Below are positions 1 through 9,145 of a stretch of DNA of 64,000 nucleotides, piece after piece. The translations under genes were made by a program, and so were the position numbers. The notes below the pieces were generated by a model. It was not told the origin of the DNA and ran no database searches. It saw only the letters and a list, made by a program, of their open reading frames with translations. How positions within the stretch are numbered: position 1 is the stretch's first letter; each line of letters opens with the position of its first letter. Source of the DNA: Clostridiales bacterium (GTDB lineage: Bacteria; Bacillota; Clostridia; Oscillospirales; Oscillospiraceae); NCBI GenBank assembly GCA_012718935.1, contig JAAYBH010000045.1, positions 1 through 64,000 on the forward strand, read 5' to 3'.

Positions 1-402
1 GTCGGACAGTGAGATCTCTATCCCATAAGGGTTTTCACTGTCAGGCAGCGTTTCGTATCGACCAACGCCGTCTTCACCGACGAGTAAAATACCGGGCAGA
101 ATAAAATCCACGGCCATATCATCCGTTTCGCTGCCCTCCATCAGCCGGAACTCGAACATAACGCAGCCGTTCGAGAGATATTTCAACTGCAGAACCTTGT
201 TCGTGTATTGGGCCGACTCATCCCAGGTGAAGCTGCCGGTGGCGGTTTGCCACTTCGCCCAATCCTCCTCGTCCCCAAGCTGTACGCTCGATGTCTGCGC
301 CGGGCCGCCCGAAGGGGCTGGAGCTGGAGCTTCCGTGTTTTTGCAGGCGGCCAGCCCGAAGGTCAGCGCACCTGTCAAAAGAATCATTACCAGCTTTTTC
401 AT
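1..402 (-). CDS. Lipoprotein, partial (runs off left edge)
   Basis: The reading frame is open from an ATG at 402 to the window edge, so only the first 134 residues are present. An AGGAGG ribosome site lies just upstream. The N-terminus is a lipoprotein signal peptide (MKKLVMILLTGALTFGLAAC), with Cys20 as the lipidated residue, followed by an Ala/Pro/Ser/Gly-rich linker. The exported part contains a beta-rich stretch with no motif I recognise. It starts 10 nt after the stop of the next secreted-protein gene and is probably the last visible member of a minus-strand operon of exported proteins beginning at 3128. Function unknown; probably surface-anchored. Confidence 0.8.
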   Translation of the reverse strand, partial: MKKLVMILLTGALTFGLAACKNTEAPAPAPSGGPAQTSSVQLGDEEDWAKWQTATGSFTWDESAQYTNKVLQLKYLSNGCVMFEFRLMEGSETDDMAVDFILPGILLVGEDGVGRYETLPDSENPYGIEISLSD

Positions 403-412
403 ATCGCGCCTC

Positions 413-1165
413 CTAATTCATATTGAGCTTGTATTCTTCTTCTACGACTTTCTTAGAACCTGAAGCCGTGATTTGGACCAGATACGTCCCGGATTTGCAT
501 TTTTCCTTCCTGGTATCCCCTTCATAGCGATATCCTGTCCAGCTGCAAAATCCGACCTCGTCGTTTGTCTTTCGCGCCGGCCCCGTTATACTGAACACGA
601 GTCTTCCGGCGGAATCATACACCTTCATCGTAAGCTTTAATCCCCTCATGTTCGTGCATTGGACATTCCACTTATGCCGCATCGTGCCATTGTCGTTCCA
701 TTTTTCATAGGATTCAATCGAAAACGATTCGTTTCTCTTGTTCGTGTACTTAACCGACCAGTACCATCTGTCGTACAAACCCATATCCTCGCCGACCTGG
801 ACGTAGAATTTGAACGTGTATGTCCCGTCGGGAAGGGTGCTGTAATCGTAACCTAAATTGCGCGTGGCAGCGCCATCGCTGGCATAATAGCTTTTTTTAG
901 ACCAGGAGGCTACCTGCTTTCCCTTCGCGTCGCAGAGCGTCGCCCAGGTGTACATACTCTTGCCGAACGTGAGGTTTTCCGCTGTGTAGCTGATGTAATA
1001 CTTCCCGTCCTTGCTGAAAGAATCATTTTTGTGTACCGACACATAATCCTCCGCGCTGGCCGCCAAAGCGGTCATTTCAAGCGCAGGAACGAGCGCCAGC
1101 ATCATAACGAGCGCCAGCAGCAGAGACAGAGCTTTTTTGCCCCGGGTGTCTGTTTGTCCCATCAT
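413..1165 (-). CDS. Secreted protein of unknown function
   Basis: A 250-residue protein. I chose the ATG at 1165 (MMGQTDTRGKK) over the longer frame to 1216 because a GGGAGGAAAC ribosome site sits directly before it and this avoids overlap with the upstream gene. The N-terminus is a Sec signal peptide: a charged start, a Leu/Met-rich core, and an AxA-type cleavage site near residue 37. There is no lipobox, so the product is probably released or held non-covalently. The mature part is rich in Tyr, Trp and Lys with alternating beta-strand character, and phrases such as LPDGTYTFKFYV suggest a beta-sandwich. No family recognised. It is part of the exported-protein operon 3128 to 1. Confidence 0.8.
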   Translation of the reverse strand: MMGQTDTRGKKALSLLLALVMMLALVPALEMTALAASAEDYVSVHKNDSFSKDGKYYISYTAENLTFGKSMYTWATLCDAKGKQVASWSKKSYYASDGAATRNLGYDYSTLPDGTYTFKFYVQVGEDMGLYDRWYWSVKYTNKRNESFSIESYEKWNDNGTMRHKWNVQCTNMRGLKLTMKVYDSAGRLVFSITGPARKTNDEVGFCSWTGYRYEGDTRKEKCKSGTYLVQITASGSKKVVEEEYKLNMN

Positions 1166-1193
1166 TGTTTCCTCCCTATAATTCAGATGAACA

Positions 1194-1730
1194 TCATTCG
1201 CCGCTGAAATCATCATAAACCGCTGCCGTTTTCTCGCCGTCGTAATCCACCGATATCCGGTATATTACCTGATAATCATCACCCATAAGCCCACCTCCGG
1301 CTGTGCCAAGACCGACGGAATAGATGTAGCACTCGCGCCCCATGGCGGAATCCAAAACCGCCAGTTCATCAAGGGAAATAAAGACGCACTGTCCGTCGGG
1401 TATGCCGTTATCGCTGTAAAGCCCCATGTCCGTAAGCAAATCGCTTACAAGCCCGGCGCCCTCTCGCGGCGAAAGCCCGCTGCCGTAATCTCCCGACATC
1501 TCGGCAAGCTCGTAGTAGAAAACCCCCTGCATGACAACGTCGTCAGCTCCCGCGGGGATTGTGTCGTCAATCCTATCGCCCCGCCCTTCCTGTTCTTGAG
1601 CAGGTTCGCCTGCCGGAGCCTGAGTGGATTCTCTTGGGGCTGGCGTTGTGCCGGAATTCCCTCCGCCGCCGCAGGCGCACAGCGCAAGCGCCAGCATAAG
1701 CGTCATTGCTGTTAAGACAAATTTATTCAT
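1194..1730 (-). CDS. Lipoprotein of unknown function
   Basis: A 178-residue protein with a typical lipoprotein signal peptide (MNKFVLTAMTLMLALALCAC), then a Gly run and a Thr/Pro/Ala/Glu/Gln linker of about 40 residues. An AGGAGG ribosome site precedes the ATG. The remaining 110 acidic residues resemble small extracellular sensor or inhibitor domains but match nothing I can name. The gap to the upstream lipoprotein gene is 45 nt and to the downstream secreted-protein gene 28 nt, consistent with co-transcription. Function unknown. Confidence 0.8.
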   Translation of the reverse strand: MNKFVLTAMTLMLALALCACGGGGNSGTTPAPRESTQAPAGEPAQEQEGRGDRIDDTIPAGADDVVMQGVFYYELAEMSGDYGSGLSPREGAGLVSDLLTDMGLYSDNGIPDGQCVFISLDELAVLDSAMGRECYIYSVGLGTAGGGLMGDDYQVIYRISVDYDGEKTAAVYDDFSGE

Positions 1731-1775
1731 TTTTCCTCCTTGTTATAGCGGCAATTCGTCCATATTTATGCCTGC

Positions 1776-3128
1776 TCATTCGTCAAACATGTCATCAATG
1801 CCCATCAGCGCGCCGTTTGCCATATCGTATCGGCAAACCTGACCGCCGTTTACGGTTACAGCGTAGAAAAACGAGTCTTCGCCAAGGAATATCCACGCAT
1901 CAACATAGGACGGACCGACATCGTCGGTAAAGTCCAGAGTGGTCAGCACGTACTCCGGCTCGTCGTAAAACAGCGCGAGGCCGAGAGCTTCGATATCCAC
2001 TCCCCGGTCGGCCAGCGCGTCATTGATGAGGTTGAGAGCGTCCTCTTTGCCGATTTCGGTCTCTTTGCCTTGCTCCGTCGTTTGATGCCTCTTATACGTT
2101 CCCGCGTAGCCTTCAAACTCAGGGTTTAATGGCTCGACGGTCAGTGTGTCGCCGTCAAGATAAAGCGCAAGGTATTCGTCCTCGGCCGACCCGCCGTCCG
2201 GATCTAACTCCATACCTGAGTTGCTGTACATTGAGCCGATGTCATCGTTTAAATAGAGCGAGACGTTGACCGTGTTTCCACCAAAAGCTTCCGATATTGA
2301 TACCTCGCCCGTCTCGCCGGTATAGTCGCCGTACCACCTGCTCAATACGCCGCCGTCGGCCTTTCCGTTAAATATTGTCACATCCAGCGAAGGAACGCGG
2401 AATGTATTGCCGGTATAATCGCACTCTTCCTCTGTTCCGTCCAGCCAGCTGATGGTCAACGCCTCGTCTTCAACAACCCAGTTCCCCGAATCCGCGGTTT
2501 CAAATGTGTACATGCCATCGTCAAGGTCCACACGGATCAGATACTCAAACGCACCGTTAGGATAGAATCGGAAAGCGCAGGAGTCGTCCGTTGACTTCCA
2601 ATCACTTGTGATCACCACATACCGCGCTATCGCGGCGTCACCCTCGGCTGTGCCGATGACTGAATCCCGGACGTAAAACGACGTGCCGCCGCCCAGCTCC
2701 GACACGGTGAACAGCTCAAAGCCCGGCGAAAAGCAGCCCGTATCGGCAAACATGTCCTCGCCAAATTTTATTGTCGTACTTTCAATTTGATCGCCGGCAG
2801 GGAATCCCTCGCTCCCGCCGGAGATGCTGTAGACACTTTCCCCATATTCGTATCCGTCCGCCGTTATTCTGTTGCAGGTGCTGTCGGTCAGCTCGTAATA
2901 CTCGCCGGAGGTATCGCCGTCTTTATACCACTTGCCGGACAAATCACCCATGTCCGCGGCTTCCGGCGTCTCTACCGATTCGGTGGTGTTTTCATCGTTT
3001 GGTCCATCGTTACCTGGCTCTGACGCACCCGTGTCGCCTTGACTCTTGCAGGCGGAAAGCACGAGGACAAGAAGCAGGGCTAACAGAACGGACAGAGAAC
3101 GGATTTTGCTTGCTTTATTGTGTCGCAT
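1776..3128 (-). CDS. Large lipoprotein with lipocalin-like repeats
   Basis: A 450-residue protein and probably the first gene of the exported-protein operon. The signal peptide ends in the lipobox LSAC (Cys27) and is followed by an acidic Asp/Glu/Asn linker. At least three segments follow the pattern of bacterial lipocalin-like stress domains, with a Trp-Tyr opening (SGKWYKDG, SRWYGDYTG) and a closing strand that sets an expected value (FRVPSLDV, YAGTYKR). The C-terminal 90 residues form a separate alpha/beta region. These domains usually occur in surface lipoproteins of gut Clostridia without known ligands. Function unknown. Confidence 0.75.
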   Translation of the reverse strand: MRHNKASKIRSLSVLLALLLVLVLSACKSQGDTGASEPGNDGPNDENTTESVETPEAADMGDLSGKWYKDGDTSGEYYELTDSTCNRITADGYEYGESVYSISGGSEGFPAGDQIESTTIKFGEDMFADTGCFSPGFELFTVSELGGGTSFYVRDSVIGTAEGDAAIARYVVITSDWKSTDDSCAFRFYPNGAFEYLIRVDLDDGMYTFETADSGNWVVEDEALTISWLDGTEEECDYTGNTFRVPSLDVTIFNGKADGGVLSRWYGDYTGETGEVSISEAFGGNTVNVSLYLNDDIGSMYSNSGMELDPDGGSAEDEYLALYLDGDTLTVEPLNPEFEGYAGTYKRHQTTEQGKETEIGKEDALNLINDALADRGVDIEALGLALFYDEPEYVLTTLDFTDDVGPSYVDAWIFLGEDSFFYAVTVNGGQVCRYDMANGALMGIDDMFDE

Positions 3129-3200
3129 GGCTTATTCCCTTTCAATTTTAAATGCGTCGTTTTATTACGGCTCGTCTGTCAGATGGATTCATGTGTGATC

Positions 3201-3455
3201 CTATTCATTCTTAGCGGGCTGTTCTGACAGCCATCCGAGTATTTCTGCCAGCGCAATCCGGGGGCCATTTTGCCAGAAGATATTCTGACCGTCGGTGTGC
3301 GGGCGGGGCAGCAATTCCAAATCCCACAGGCTGTCATAGCTGCGGTCCGTTTCAGGCAGGCACCGGGTATCAAATAGGATCAGGTGTCCGTTACTGAGCT
3401 CAATATCCAGCGTTTGTCCGTCTACAATGTCCACCCGGGTTATTTGCAGCATCAT
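3201..3455 (-). CDS. Small DUF2442-like protein
   Basis: An 84-residue protein from the ATG at 3455. A GTG six bases upstream (3461) is possible, but the GAGGTG ribosome site is better spaced for 3455. The pattern of a short strand (ITRVDIVDGQTLDIEL), an NGH turn, LFDTR, and a final phrase NIFWQNGPRIALAEIL resembles the DUF2442 family of small cytoplasmic proteins that often accompany toxin-like DUF4160 partners. No such partner is visible here. It stands alone between the lipoprotein operon and the response regulator, so its role is unknown. Confidence 0.6.
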   Translation of the reverse strand: MMLQITRVDIVDGQTLDIELSNGHLILFDTRCLPETDRSYDSLWDLELLPRPHTDGQNIFWQNGPRIALAEILGWLSEQPAKNE

Positions 3456-3535
3456 AATCACCTCGTTTCAATAGGCTGCGTTTCAATACCGCGGCATAAC
3501 CCAAGGGTAGCTCAAAATTTTTCCTTTGTGCGAAA

Positions 3536-3602
3536 GGTTAAGAAATCTTTACCTTTTAATAAAATCTCGGGCGTTTGATTATTTCAGAAAATATGCTAAA
3601 AT
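3536..3602 (+). promoter_or_regulatory. Promoter and palindrome upstream of response regulator
   Basis: A sigma-70-like promoter reads TTGATT at 3575-3580, a 16-nt spacer, and TAAAAT at 3597-3602, about 26 nt before the response regulator start. Just upstream lies an 18-bp imperfect palindrome, GGTTAAGAAATCTTTACC (3536-3553), in the position of an activator or autoregulatory site. Binding by the encoded regulator is inference. Confidence 0.45.
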
Positions 3603-3628
3603 AACGCTGCAGGATGGAAGGTGACTGG

Positions 3629-4315
3629 ATGAAGAAAATCAAGCTCTTAATGATAGAGGATGAGGCCGATGTGCTGGAAATCAACCGGGAATATTTCGAG
3701 GGCAAGGGCTATGAAGCTGTCTGCGCAGACACCCTTTTAAAGGCGCGGTTTCTGCTGGAGGAACATGCCCCGGATCTGATTCTTTTAGATGTGATGATGC
3801 CGGACGGCTCCGGCTTTGACTATTGTGTCGAGCTGCGAAAAAAAACAAACGCCCCCATTATCTTCCTGACATGCAGGGACGAGAATGAGAGCGTTGTGAA
3901 AGGTCTTTTGCAGGGCGGAGACGATTATGTCACCAAGCCCTATGATTTAAACATCCTCAGCGCACGGGTTGCGGCACAGCTTCGCAGGTCCGGCATCATG
4001 ACTGCCGGAAGGATTGAGCTTGCTCCGCTTGTTGTCGATTTTTTATCGGGCGACGCCACCCTTGATGGGGAACGCATCCCTCTGACGCAAAAGGAATTAC
4101 AGCTTCTTGGGTGCTTCGCCCTGTTTGCGGGTCGGCGGCTCAGCTGCGAAGATATCTATCGCCGTGCTTGGGGTGAGGCACCCGCCGGTGCTTCCGGAAG
4201 CATCAAGACGCATGTGGCAAACCTGCGCAAGAAGTTAAAACTGGATGACGGCGGTTGGTTTGAGCTGGTAAGCTCCGGCAGAAACGAATACATCTTCAGC
4301 AAGGTGCGGTATTAG
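3629..4315 (+). CDS. OmpR-family response regulator
   Basis: A 228-residue transcription factor. The ATG at 3629 is chosen over 3614 because GGAAGG at 3616-3621 sits 7 nt before it. The receiver domain (about 1-115) has the acidic pair Glu10-Asp11, the phospho-acceptor Asp54 in LLDVMMPDG, the switch Thr81 and Lys103 in DDYVTKPYD. Residues about 130-228 form the winged-helix DNA-binding domain (LTQKELQLLGCFALFAGRRLSCEDIYRRAWG, then the recognition segment GSIKTHVANLRKKLK; fragments of one region). It is convergent with the adjacent histidine kinase, and the two stop codons overlap (4312-4315), so the pair is not a standard co-transcribed operon. Confidence 0.9.
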   Translation: MKKIKLLMIEDEADVLEINREYFEGKGYEAVCADTLLKARFLLEEHAPDLILLDVMMPDGSGFDYCVELRKKTNAPIIFLTCRDENESVVKGLLQGGDDYVTKPYDLNILSARVAAQLRRSGIMTAGRIELAPLVVDFLSGDATLDGERIPLTQKELQLLGCFALFAGRRLSCEDIYRRAWGEAPAGASGSIKTHVANLRKKLKLDDGGWFELVSSGRNEYIFSKVRY

Positions 4316-6288
4316 TCCTTATACACAGGCAGGGTAAAAAACACGTCGGCACCGTGCCCGTCCTCGCTTTCAATCCAGATCTCACCGCCATGCTGCTCCA
4401 CAATATGCTTGCAGATATAGAGTCCAAGTCCGGTGCCGGTGTCCTGACCGCCGCCGGATTTTTGCTTCTTGTTGTACCGCTCAAAGATATGAGGCAGCCG
4501 TTCAGCCGCAATTCCCACGCCAGTATCCGACACATGGACCAGAATACCGGAATTTTCCTTTTTTGCAGATATGACAATCACACCGTCTGTTGTGAACCGC
4601 ACCGCATTGGAGATCAGGTTGACGATGACCTGCGATATTCGCGCAGGGTCGGCATGGACGGCGGGCAGACCGCTTTCAATGCGGATGTCCAGTCGGTTTT
4701 GGTTCTTATTTAGAATAGGGTAATGGGTTTCAACGGCATTGTGGATGATTTCATCCACATAGCAGCGCACCGGCTCCATGACCATGCGCCCTTCCTCCAT
4801 GCGGGTAACATCCAGAATTTGACCCACCATTAAAGACAGCCGTTCCGCCTCAGAGGAAATCAGCGTCATCCTGCGGGATACCTCGCCGCCGTCCAGCGTA
4901 TCCGGCTTCCCCGCAAGCTGCTTTGTGGTCTGTGCATAGCCGGACATCACCGTCAGAGGCGTTTTCAGCTCATGGGAGACATTCCCTAAAAACTCGGTTT
5001 TCAGCCGGTTCAGGCTTTCCAGCGTGTTTTTTTCCGCCGTCAGCTTCTGCTCCGCTGTTTTTGTTTCGGCCATCACTCTGTTGTTCATGAGAAACAGTGA
5101 GACAGTCTGTGCCAGTACGAATACCATCATAGCGGCTTCAGAAACAGGCGTATTCGGCCCGTCACCAAAAATATCGCTGTACATTAAGATATCAGACAGA
5201 GCGGCAAGGAAAAAAACTGCTATTCCAAACATAGCAGCGCTCTGCTCCTTGATGGGATTACGCATATGCCAAAACAGAACCGTAATTCCCGGAACAATCC
5301 ATAAAATAAGCAGGATCTGATAATACAATAATATTGAGGTATAGAAAATAGAATCCCCCAGGAGTACACAGACACCATACACACAGGAGCCGAGAACCGC
5401 CGCATATAAAACGACCCGCAAAAACCTCCCGACGGCGTACTGCCCGAGGTACAGTGACAGGAAAACAGTCAGCAGCACCATGCTCAGATATTCCAGCATA
5501 AAGGATAGGTTTCCGGGTATGGGGAAGTATACCCAGGCCTGACTTTGCAGGCATTCTCTCAGCGCCATGACGATGCAGGCAAGGGCAAAATACAGGGTTG
5601 CCCTTGTGTGGGAGAGCATCAGGTAAATTCCCAGCAGCAATACTGCTGCGCATAAAAACGCACCCATCAAGGCAATTCCCATTATTCGTTCCAATAAAAA
5701 AGGATCGGCTGCCGATTCGCTTTTGCTTACAGTGAGCTCTGCAAGAGATGCTCCTCGCTTGTCATGATAAAACTGCGCGCTGTGGAGAATGATGTCGATT
5801 TCACCATTTACCGCAGCCCCGTGAAAAGTGATGTTGTTTTCCCAGACCACCGTGTCTTGCTTGGTAGTGCCGTTTTGCCCGCTCTGGGCTGCAAGTTCGC
5901 CATTTACATAGACCCGCATGGCATGGCGCCCGGAAAGGGTAAAGGTAAACATAAATACGCTGCTGTTTTCCGATGTTTTCAATATAAACCGCTGAGAAAG
6001 GTAATCCGCCCGGATTTCATCATATCGGTTTGTGTTTTCCGGTGCAGTGGAATCCGCATCCTTTGGCGATAGATATGTATTGGGGTAGTAGCCGCTGCCG
6101 GGGCTGAGCCTGACAACAGTTTCTTCTGTAACCGGGATGCCGGTCAAGTCGTACACACCGTTTTGCTCCGTGACGGTGATGACTTTTTGAGCCTCCCCCG
6201 TTTGCCAGTCCAGGCTGACAAGTACCGCCAGTGCTGCCGTTGTGAGAAGCGCCGCCAGCATAATAAAGAGGAGTTTGTTCCTAGACAT
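4312..6288 (-). CDS. Membrane sensor histidine kinase, 7TM type
   Basis: A 658-residue membrane kinase. After an N-terminal membrane anchor, residues about 30-195 form an extracytoplasmic beta-rich domain (FTLSGRHAMRVYVNGE), resembling the 7TMR-DISM extracellular module that binds carbohydrates or other small ligands. About seven hydrophobic helices follow (about 200-400), then a short coiled coil and the kinase core: H-box FLGNVSHELKTPLTVMSGY, N-box VIVNLISNAVRFT, G1 VSDTGVGI and G2 GTGLGLYI. All catalytic motifs are present. It is the likely partner of the convergent OmpR-type regulator. The stimulus is unknown. Confidence 0.9.
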   Translation of the reverse strand: MSRNKLLFIMLAALLTTAALAVLVSLDWQTGEAQKVITVTEQNGVYDLTGIPVTEETVVRLSPGSGYYPNTYLSPKDADSTAPENTNRYDEIRADYLSQRFILKTSENSSVFMFTFTLSGRHAMRVYVNGELAAQSGQNGTTKQDTVVWENNITFHGAAVNGEIDIILHSAQFYHDKRGASLAELTVSKSESAADPFLLERIMGIALMGAFLCAAVLLLGIYLMLSHTRATLYFALACIVMALRECLQSQAWVYFPIPGNLSFMLEYLSMVLLTVFLSLYLGQYAVGRFLRVVLYAAVLGSCVYGVCVLLGDSIFYTSILLYYQILLILWIVPGITVLFWHMRNPIKEQSAAMFGIAVFFLAALSDILMYSDIFGDGPNTPVSEAAMMVFVLAQTVSLFLMNNRVMAETKTAEQKLTAEKNTLESLNRLKTEFLGNVSHELKTPLTVMSGYAQTTKQLAGKPDTLDGGEVSRRMTLISSEAERLSLMVGQILDVTRMEEGRMVMEPVRCYVDEIIHNAVETHYPILNKNQNRLDIRIESGLPAVHADPARISQVIVNLISNAVRFTTDGVIVISAKKENSGILVHVSDTGVGIAAERLPHIFERYNKKQKSGGGQDTGTGLGLYICKHIVEQHGGEIWIESEDGHGADVFFTLPVYKD

Positions 6289-6361
6289 GAACCCTTTGAT
6301 ACGCAGCGCCTCCCTATAAAATATTAACAGAACACTTAAATGTCAGCCCAAAGCGCGCTAT

Positions 6362-7153
6362 TCACGACTCTGTTGGTTGGTATGCCGAGGCAATCTGCGC
6401 GCCATATCCGAGTGCAATACCTCCATCTACAGCGAGGGAAATACCGGTGATGAAAGAAGCGTCCTCCGAGCACAGGTAGCACGCGGCCTTGCCGCAATCT
6501 TTTGGCGTCCCAATTCTCCCCAGCGGATGTGCGTCTATCACAAGTTTTAACCTGTCAGGATGCATTCTGCTCACATTTTCAGTCATAATCCACCCGGGAA
6601 GAATGGCGTTCACACGTATCCCATACTTTGCGAGATCAAGAGCCAGCGATTTGGTAAAGGCGATAATTCCGCCCTTGCTTGCAACATAAGATGAGGAGTT
6701 TTCCATTCCTATGGCGCCAACGAGGCTCGCAATGTTCAGGATATTTCCGCAGCTCTCCTTTAGGAACGGCAGAGCTGCCCTAACGCAGCGGGCATATCCA
6801 TTCAGATTGGTATTGATAACATTATCCCACTGATCCTCAAGTTCTGTTTCAATGCCGGTGCTGCGGGGGATTCCGGCATTATTAACCAGAATATCAAGCC
6901 TTCCGAAAGTCCTGATAATATGGTTAACCGTTGTATTCACCGACGAAGTGTCTCTAACATCCATTTGGATATAGATGGCTCTGGCGCCGAGACTGTCAGC
7001 CGCTTCCTGTCCAGTTTCCGCGTTTCGGCCAGCAATCACAACAGCAGCGCCTTTGCCATACATCTCCATTGCAATTCCTTTTCCAATGCCTGTTGCGCCG
7101 CCGGTGATAAGCACAACCTTATCTGCCCATGAAGAATCCTGATTTCCTTTCAT
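6362..7153 (-). CDS. SDR-family NAD(P)-dependent oxidoreductase
   Basis: A 263-residue classical short-chain dehydrogenase. It has the cofactor motif ITGGATGIGKG near the N-terminus, the NNAG structural motif (LDILVNNAG), and the catalytic Tyr-x-x-x-Lys in SSSYVASKGG. The ending FITGISLAVDGGIALG is typical of FabG-type enzymes. A GAGGG ribosome site precedes the ATG. The gene is divergent from the alpha/beta hydrolase at 7283. Substrate unknown. In this neighbourhood a keto/hydroxy conversion on a ring-fission or sugar-derived intermediate is plausible, but the sequence does not decide it. Confidence 0.88.
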   Translation of the reverse strand: MKGNQDSSWADKVVLITGGATGIGKGIAMEMYGKGAAVVIAGRNAETGQEAADSLGARAIYIQMDVRDTSSVNTTVNHIIRTFGRLDILVNNAGIPRSTGIETELEDQWDNVINTNLNGYARCVRAALPFLKESCGNILNIASLVGAIGMENSSSYVASKGGIIAFTKSLALDLAKYGIRVNAILPGWIMTENVSRMHPDRLKLVIDAHPLGRIGTPKDCGKAACYLCSEDASFITGISLAVDGGIALGYGAQIASAYQPTES

Positions 7154-7222
7154 ATCTCATCCCTCGCTTTTAACTCTTACCCTATATATTACCATACTTA
7201 GCGCGACATATCTATCCACGCA

Positions 7223-7251
7223 TTGACTCCGAATCAACATTGCGGTAATAT
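7223..7251 (+). promoter_or_regulatory. Sigma-70-type promoter of alpha/beta hydrolase
   Basis: TTGACT (7223-7228), a 17-nt spacer and TAATAT (7246-7251) form a near-consensus promoter. It ends about 31 nt before the hydrolase ATG at 7283, which has a GGAGGAAAGG ribosome site. Confidence 0.6.
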
Positions 7252-7282
7252 TTACATAATCAAACAAATGGAGGAAAGGAAT

Positions 7283-8239
7283 ATGGAACCAATTCAATTT
7301 CCTGAATTTATGAACGAAGAAAACATGAGAAAAATGCCGAGACAGCAACTGATCGACATGTTCAAGGAGATGGGCGGGATGATGATGCCGCCCGGGATGG
7401 TCATGCCTGACCCCGAAACGCTGACGGTCAAAGGGGAGCGCATGATGGTTCCGACGCGGGACGGCGACATTCGATGCATAATATACAGGGCAAAAAAAGA
7501 AAACATGCCCGTTTATTTCGGCATGCACGGCGGCGGCTTTGTGGGCGGGAATTGCGAGGATATAGATTTTTTCTGTGACATGATCAACAAACATCTGGAT
7601 ATCAATGTGGTGAATATCAACTATCGAAAAGCGCCCGAATTTCCATACCCATACGCGGTCAATGATGTTTTTGACGCGGTCAGCTGGTTTCATACGAATG
7701 CGGCGCAATTCGGTATAGACACAGACCGCATGGCGATCGGCGGCCACAGTGCCGGAGGAAATCTTGCCGCCGTGACAAGTCTGCGTTCAGTGAAAGAAAA
7801 CACGCCTTTCCGTTTCAAGGTGCAGATTCTTGATTATCCGCCTATAGATCTTACAAAATGCGCCTTTGATAAATTCATTCATCCGATGGGCATCCCACCG
7901 CAGATCGCCATCATGTTCGATGCGTGTTACATTTCACCCGAAGACGGCGATAAACCTACGGTATCTCCCGTAACCCTTGACCCGTCCGAGCTTACCGGTC
8001 AGCCGCCGACAGTGATTTTGACCGCCGAATACGATTCCCTGCGCGACGAGGCTGAGGCGTACGCCCTAAAGCTGATTGCGGCAGGTGTCCCTGTTTGGTG
8101 CCGGCGTTTTCTCGGTTCAGCCCACGGGTTTACGATGACCCTTGGCGGAAACGATATGATGGGTATGCCTGAAGACATAAATGCAGAGGCCGGCTGCAAA
8201 ATGATGATCGATGCGCTGCGCTATTATCTCGTTTCATAA
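7283..8239 (+). CDS. Alpha/beta hydrolase, HSL (family IV) esterase
   Basis: A 318-residue esterase of the hormone-sensitive-lipase family. The ATG at 7283 follows GGAGGAAAGG; the frame extends further upstream, but that part holds the promoter. It has the oxyanion-hole motif HGGG (FGMHGGGFVGGN), the nucleophile elbow GGHSAGGN with the catalytic Ser, an Asp in AEYDSLRDE, and the catalytic His in SAHGF. There is a Met-rich cap region near the N-terminus (GGMMMPPGMVMP). No signal peptide, so it is cytoplasmic. It probably hydrolyses short acyl or aryl esters, and could remove acyl decorations from imported plant phenolics (inference from context). Confidence 0.9.
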   Translation: MEPIQFPEFMNEENMRKMPRQQLIDMFKEMGGMMMPPGMVMPDPETLTVKGERMMVPTRDGDIRCIIYRAKKENMPVYFGMHGGGFVGGNCEDIDFFCDMINKHLDINVVNINYRKAPEFPYPYAVNDVFDAVSWFHTNAAQFGIDTDRMAIGGHSAGGNLAAVTSLRSVKENTPFRFKVQILDYPPIDLTKCAFDKFIHPMGIPPQIAIMFDACYISPEDGDKPTVSPVTLDPSELTGQPPTVILTAEYDSLRDEAEAYALKLIAAGVPVWCRRFLGSAHGFTMTLGGNDMMGMPEDINAEAGCKMMIDALRYYLVS

Positions 8240-8322
8240 CTGCTGAGAGTGCCATTACACAAGACTTCCAGACCTTCAGCAGTAAACTGTTTCTCGATTT
8301 TTCCTTTGTCTGTTCGGGAGGG

Positions 8323-8793
8323 TTATTTGACTTCAATCATATAGTAACCCAGCACAACAGAATCCGGAAGCCTTTGAGCGCAGCATATGAACAGCCTGTT
8401 TTTCAGTATGCTTAGGCTTTCGTCATAAATTTCAAATTCGGGCTTCGTACAGAAATAATAAACATCAGCAGGCGCTATTTCTCCGGACAGAACTGTGGCG
8501 GCGTATTCGGGCGGAACCGTGCGTATGCCGTCATTCTGAATGTAGAAGCTCCTGCCGTCGTCAAGCTTTACGCCATAACGGGCTGAAATCTCTGCTCTGC
8601 CATCGGGACGTATGACCTGGCTGTCAACCCCGCCTGGCAGCAAAATGCCGTTAAAAGGTAAAGCAGCACCACTGATTTGGCCTTCAGTCACTTTAATCAT
8701 CTGACGCCGGCCTGTTTTGCTGTCCTGCCCGATAAAGATTGGTTTATCGACTTTTGCTTTGATGTCGAATGCCTTGACTAATCTAGGTTCCAT
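8323..8793 (-). CDS. DUF3237 family protein
   Basis: A 156-residue protein matching the DUF3237 pattern: a start of the type PIFIGQDSKTGRRQMIKVTEG, the central phrase LPGGVDSQVIRPDGRAEISA, then DDGRSFYIQNDGIR, a strand ending YYFCTKPEFE, and a C-terminal YYMIEV. The family is a small beta-barrel of unknown biochemical role, often found near esterases, aromatic-compound genes and dehydrogenases. A GGAGGG ribosome site precedes the ATG. It lies between two esterase genes, but on the minus strand like the carboxylesterase. Confidence 0.75.
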   Translation of the reverse strand: MEPRLVKAFDIKAKVDKPIFIGQDSKTGRRQMIKVTEGQISGAALPFNGILLPGGVDSQVIRPDGRAEISARYGVKLDDGRSFYIQNDGIRTVPPEYAATVLSGEIAPADVYYFCTKPEFEIYDESLSILKNRLFICCAQRLPDSVVLGYYMIEVK

Positions 8794-8831
8794 TTCGGAC
8801 CCTCCTATCTACCGATTCTGAACAAGCGGTC

Positions 8832-9121
<290 letters not shown>

Positions 9122-9145
9122 CTACAGACCTCCCGGGGTATTATA

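Noticed and set aside
8242-8283. Possible terminator after the alpha/beta hydrolase
   Set aside because: CTGCTGA and TCAGCAG can pair, but the loop is near 30 nt and there is no U-tract.
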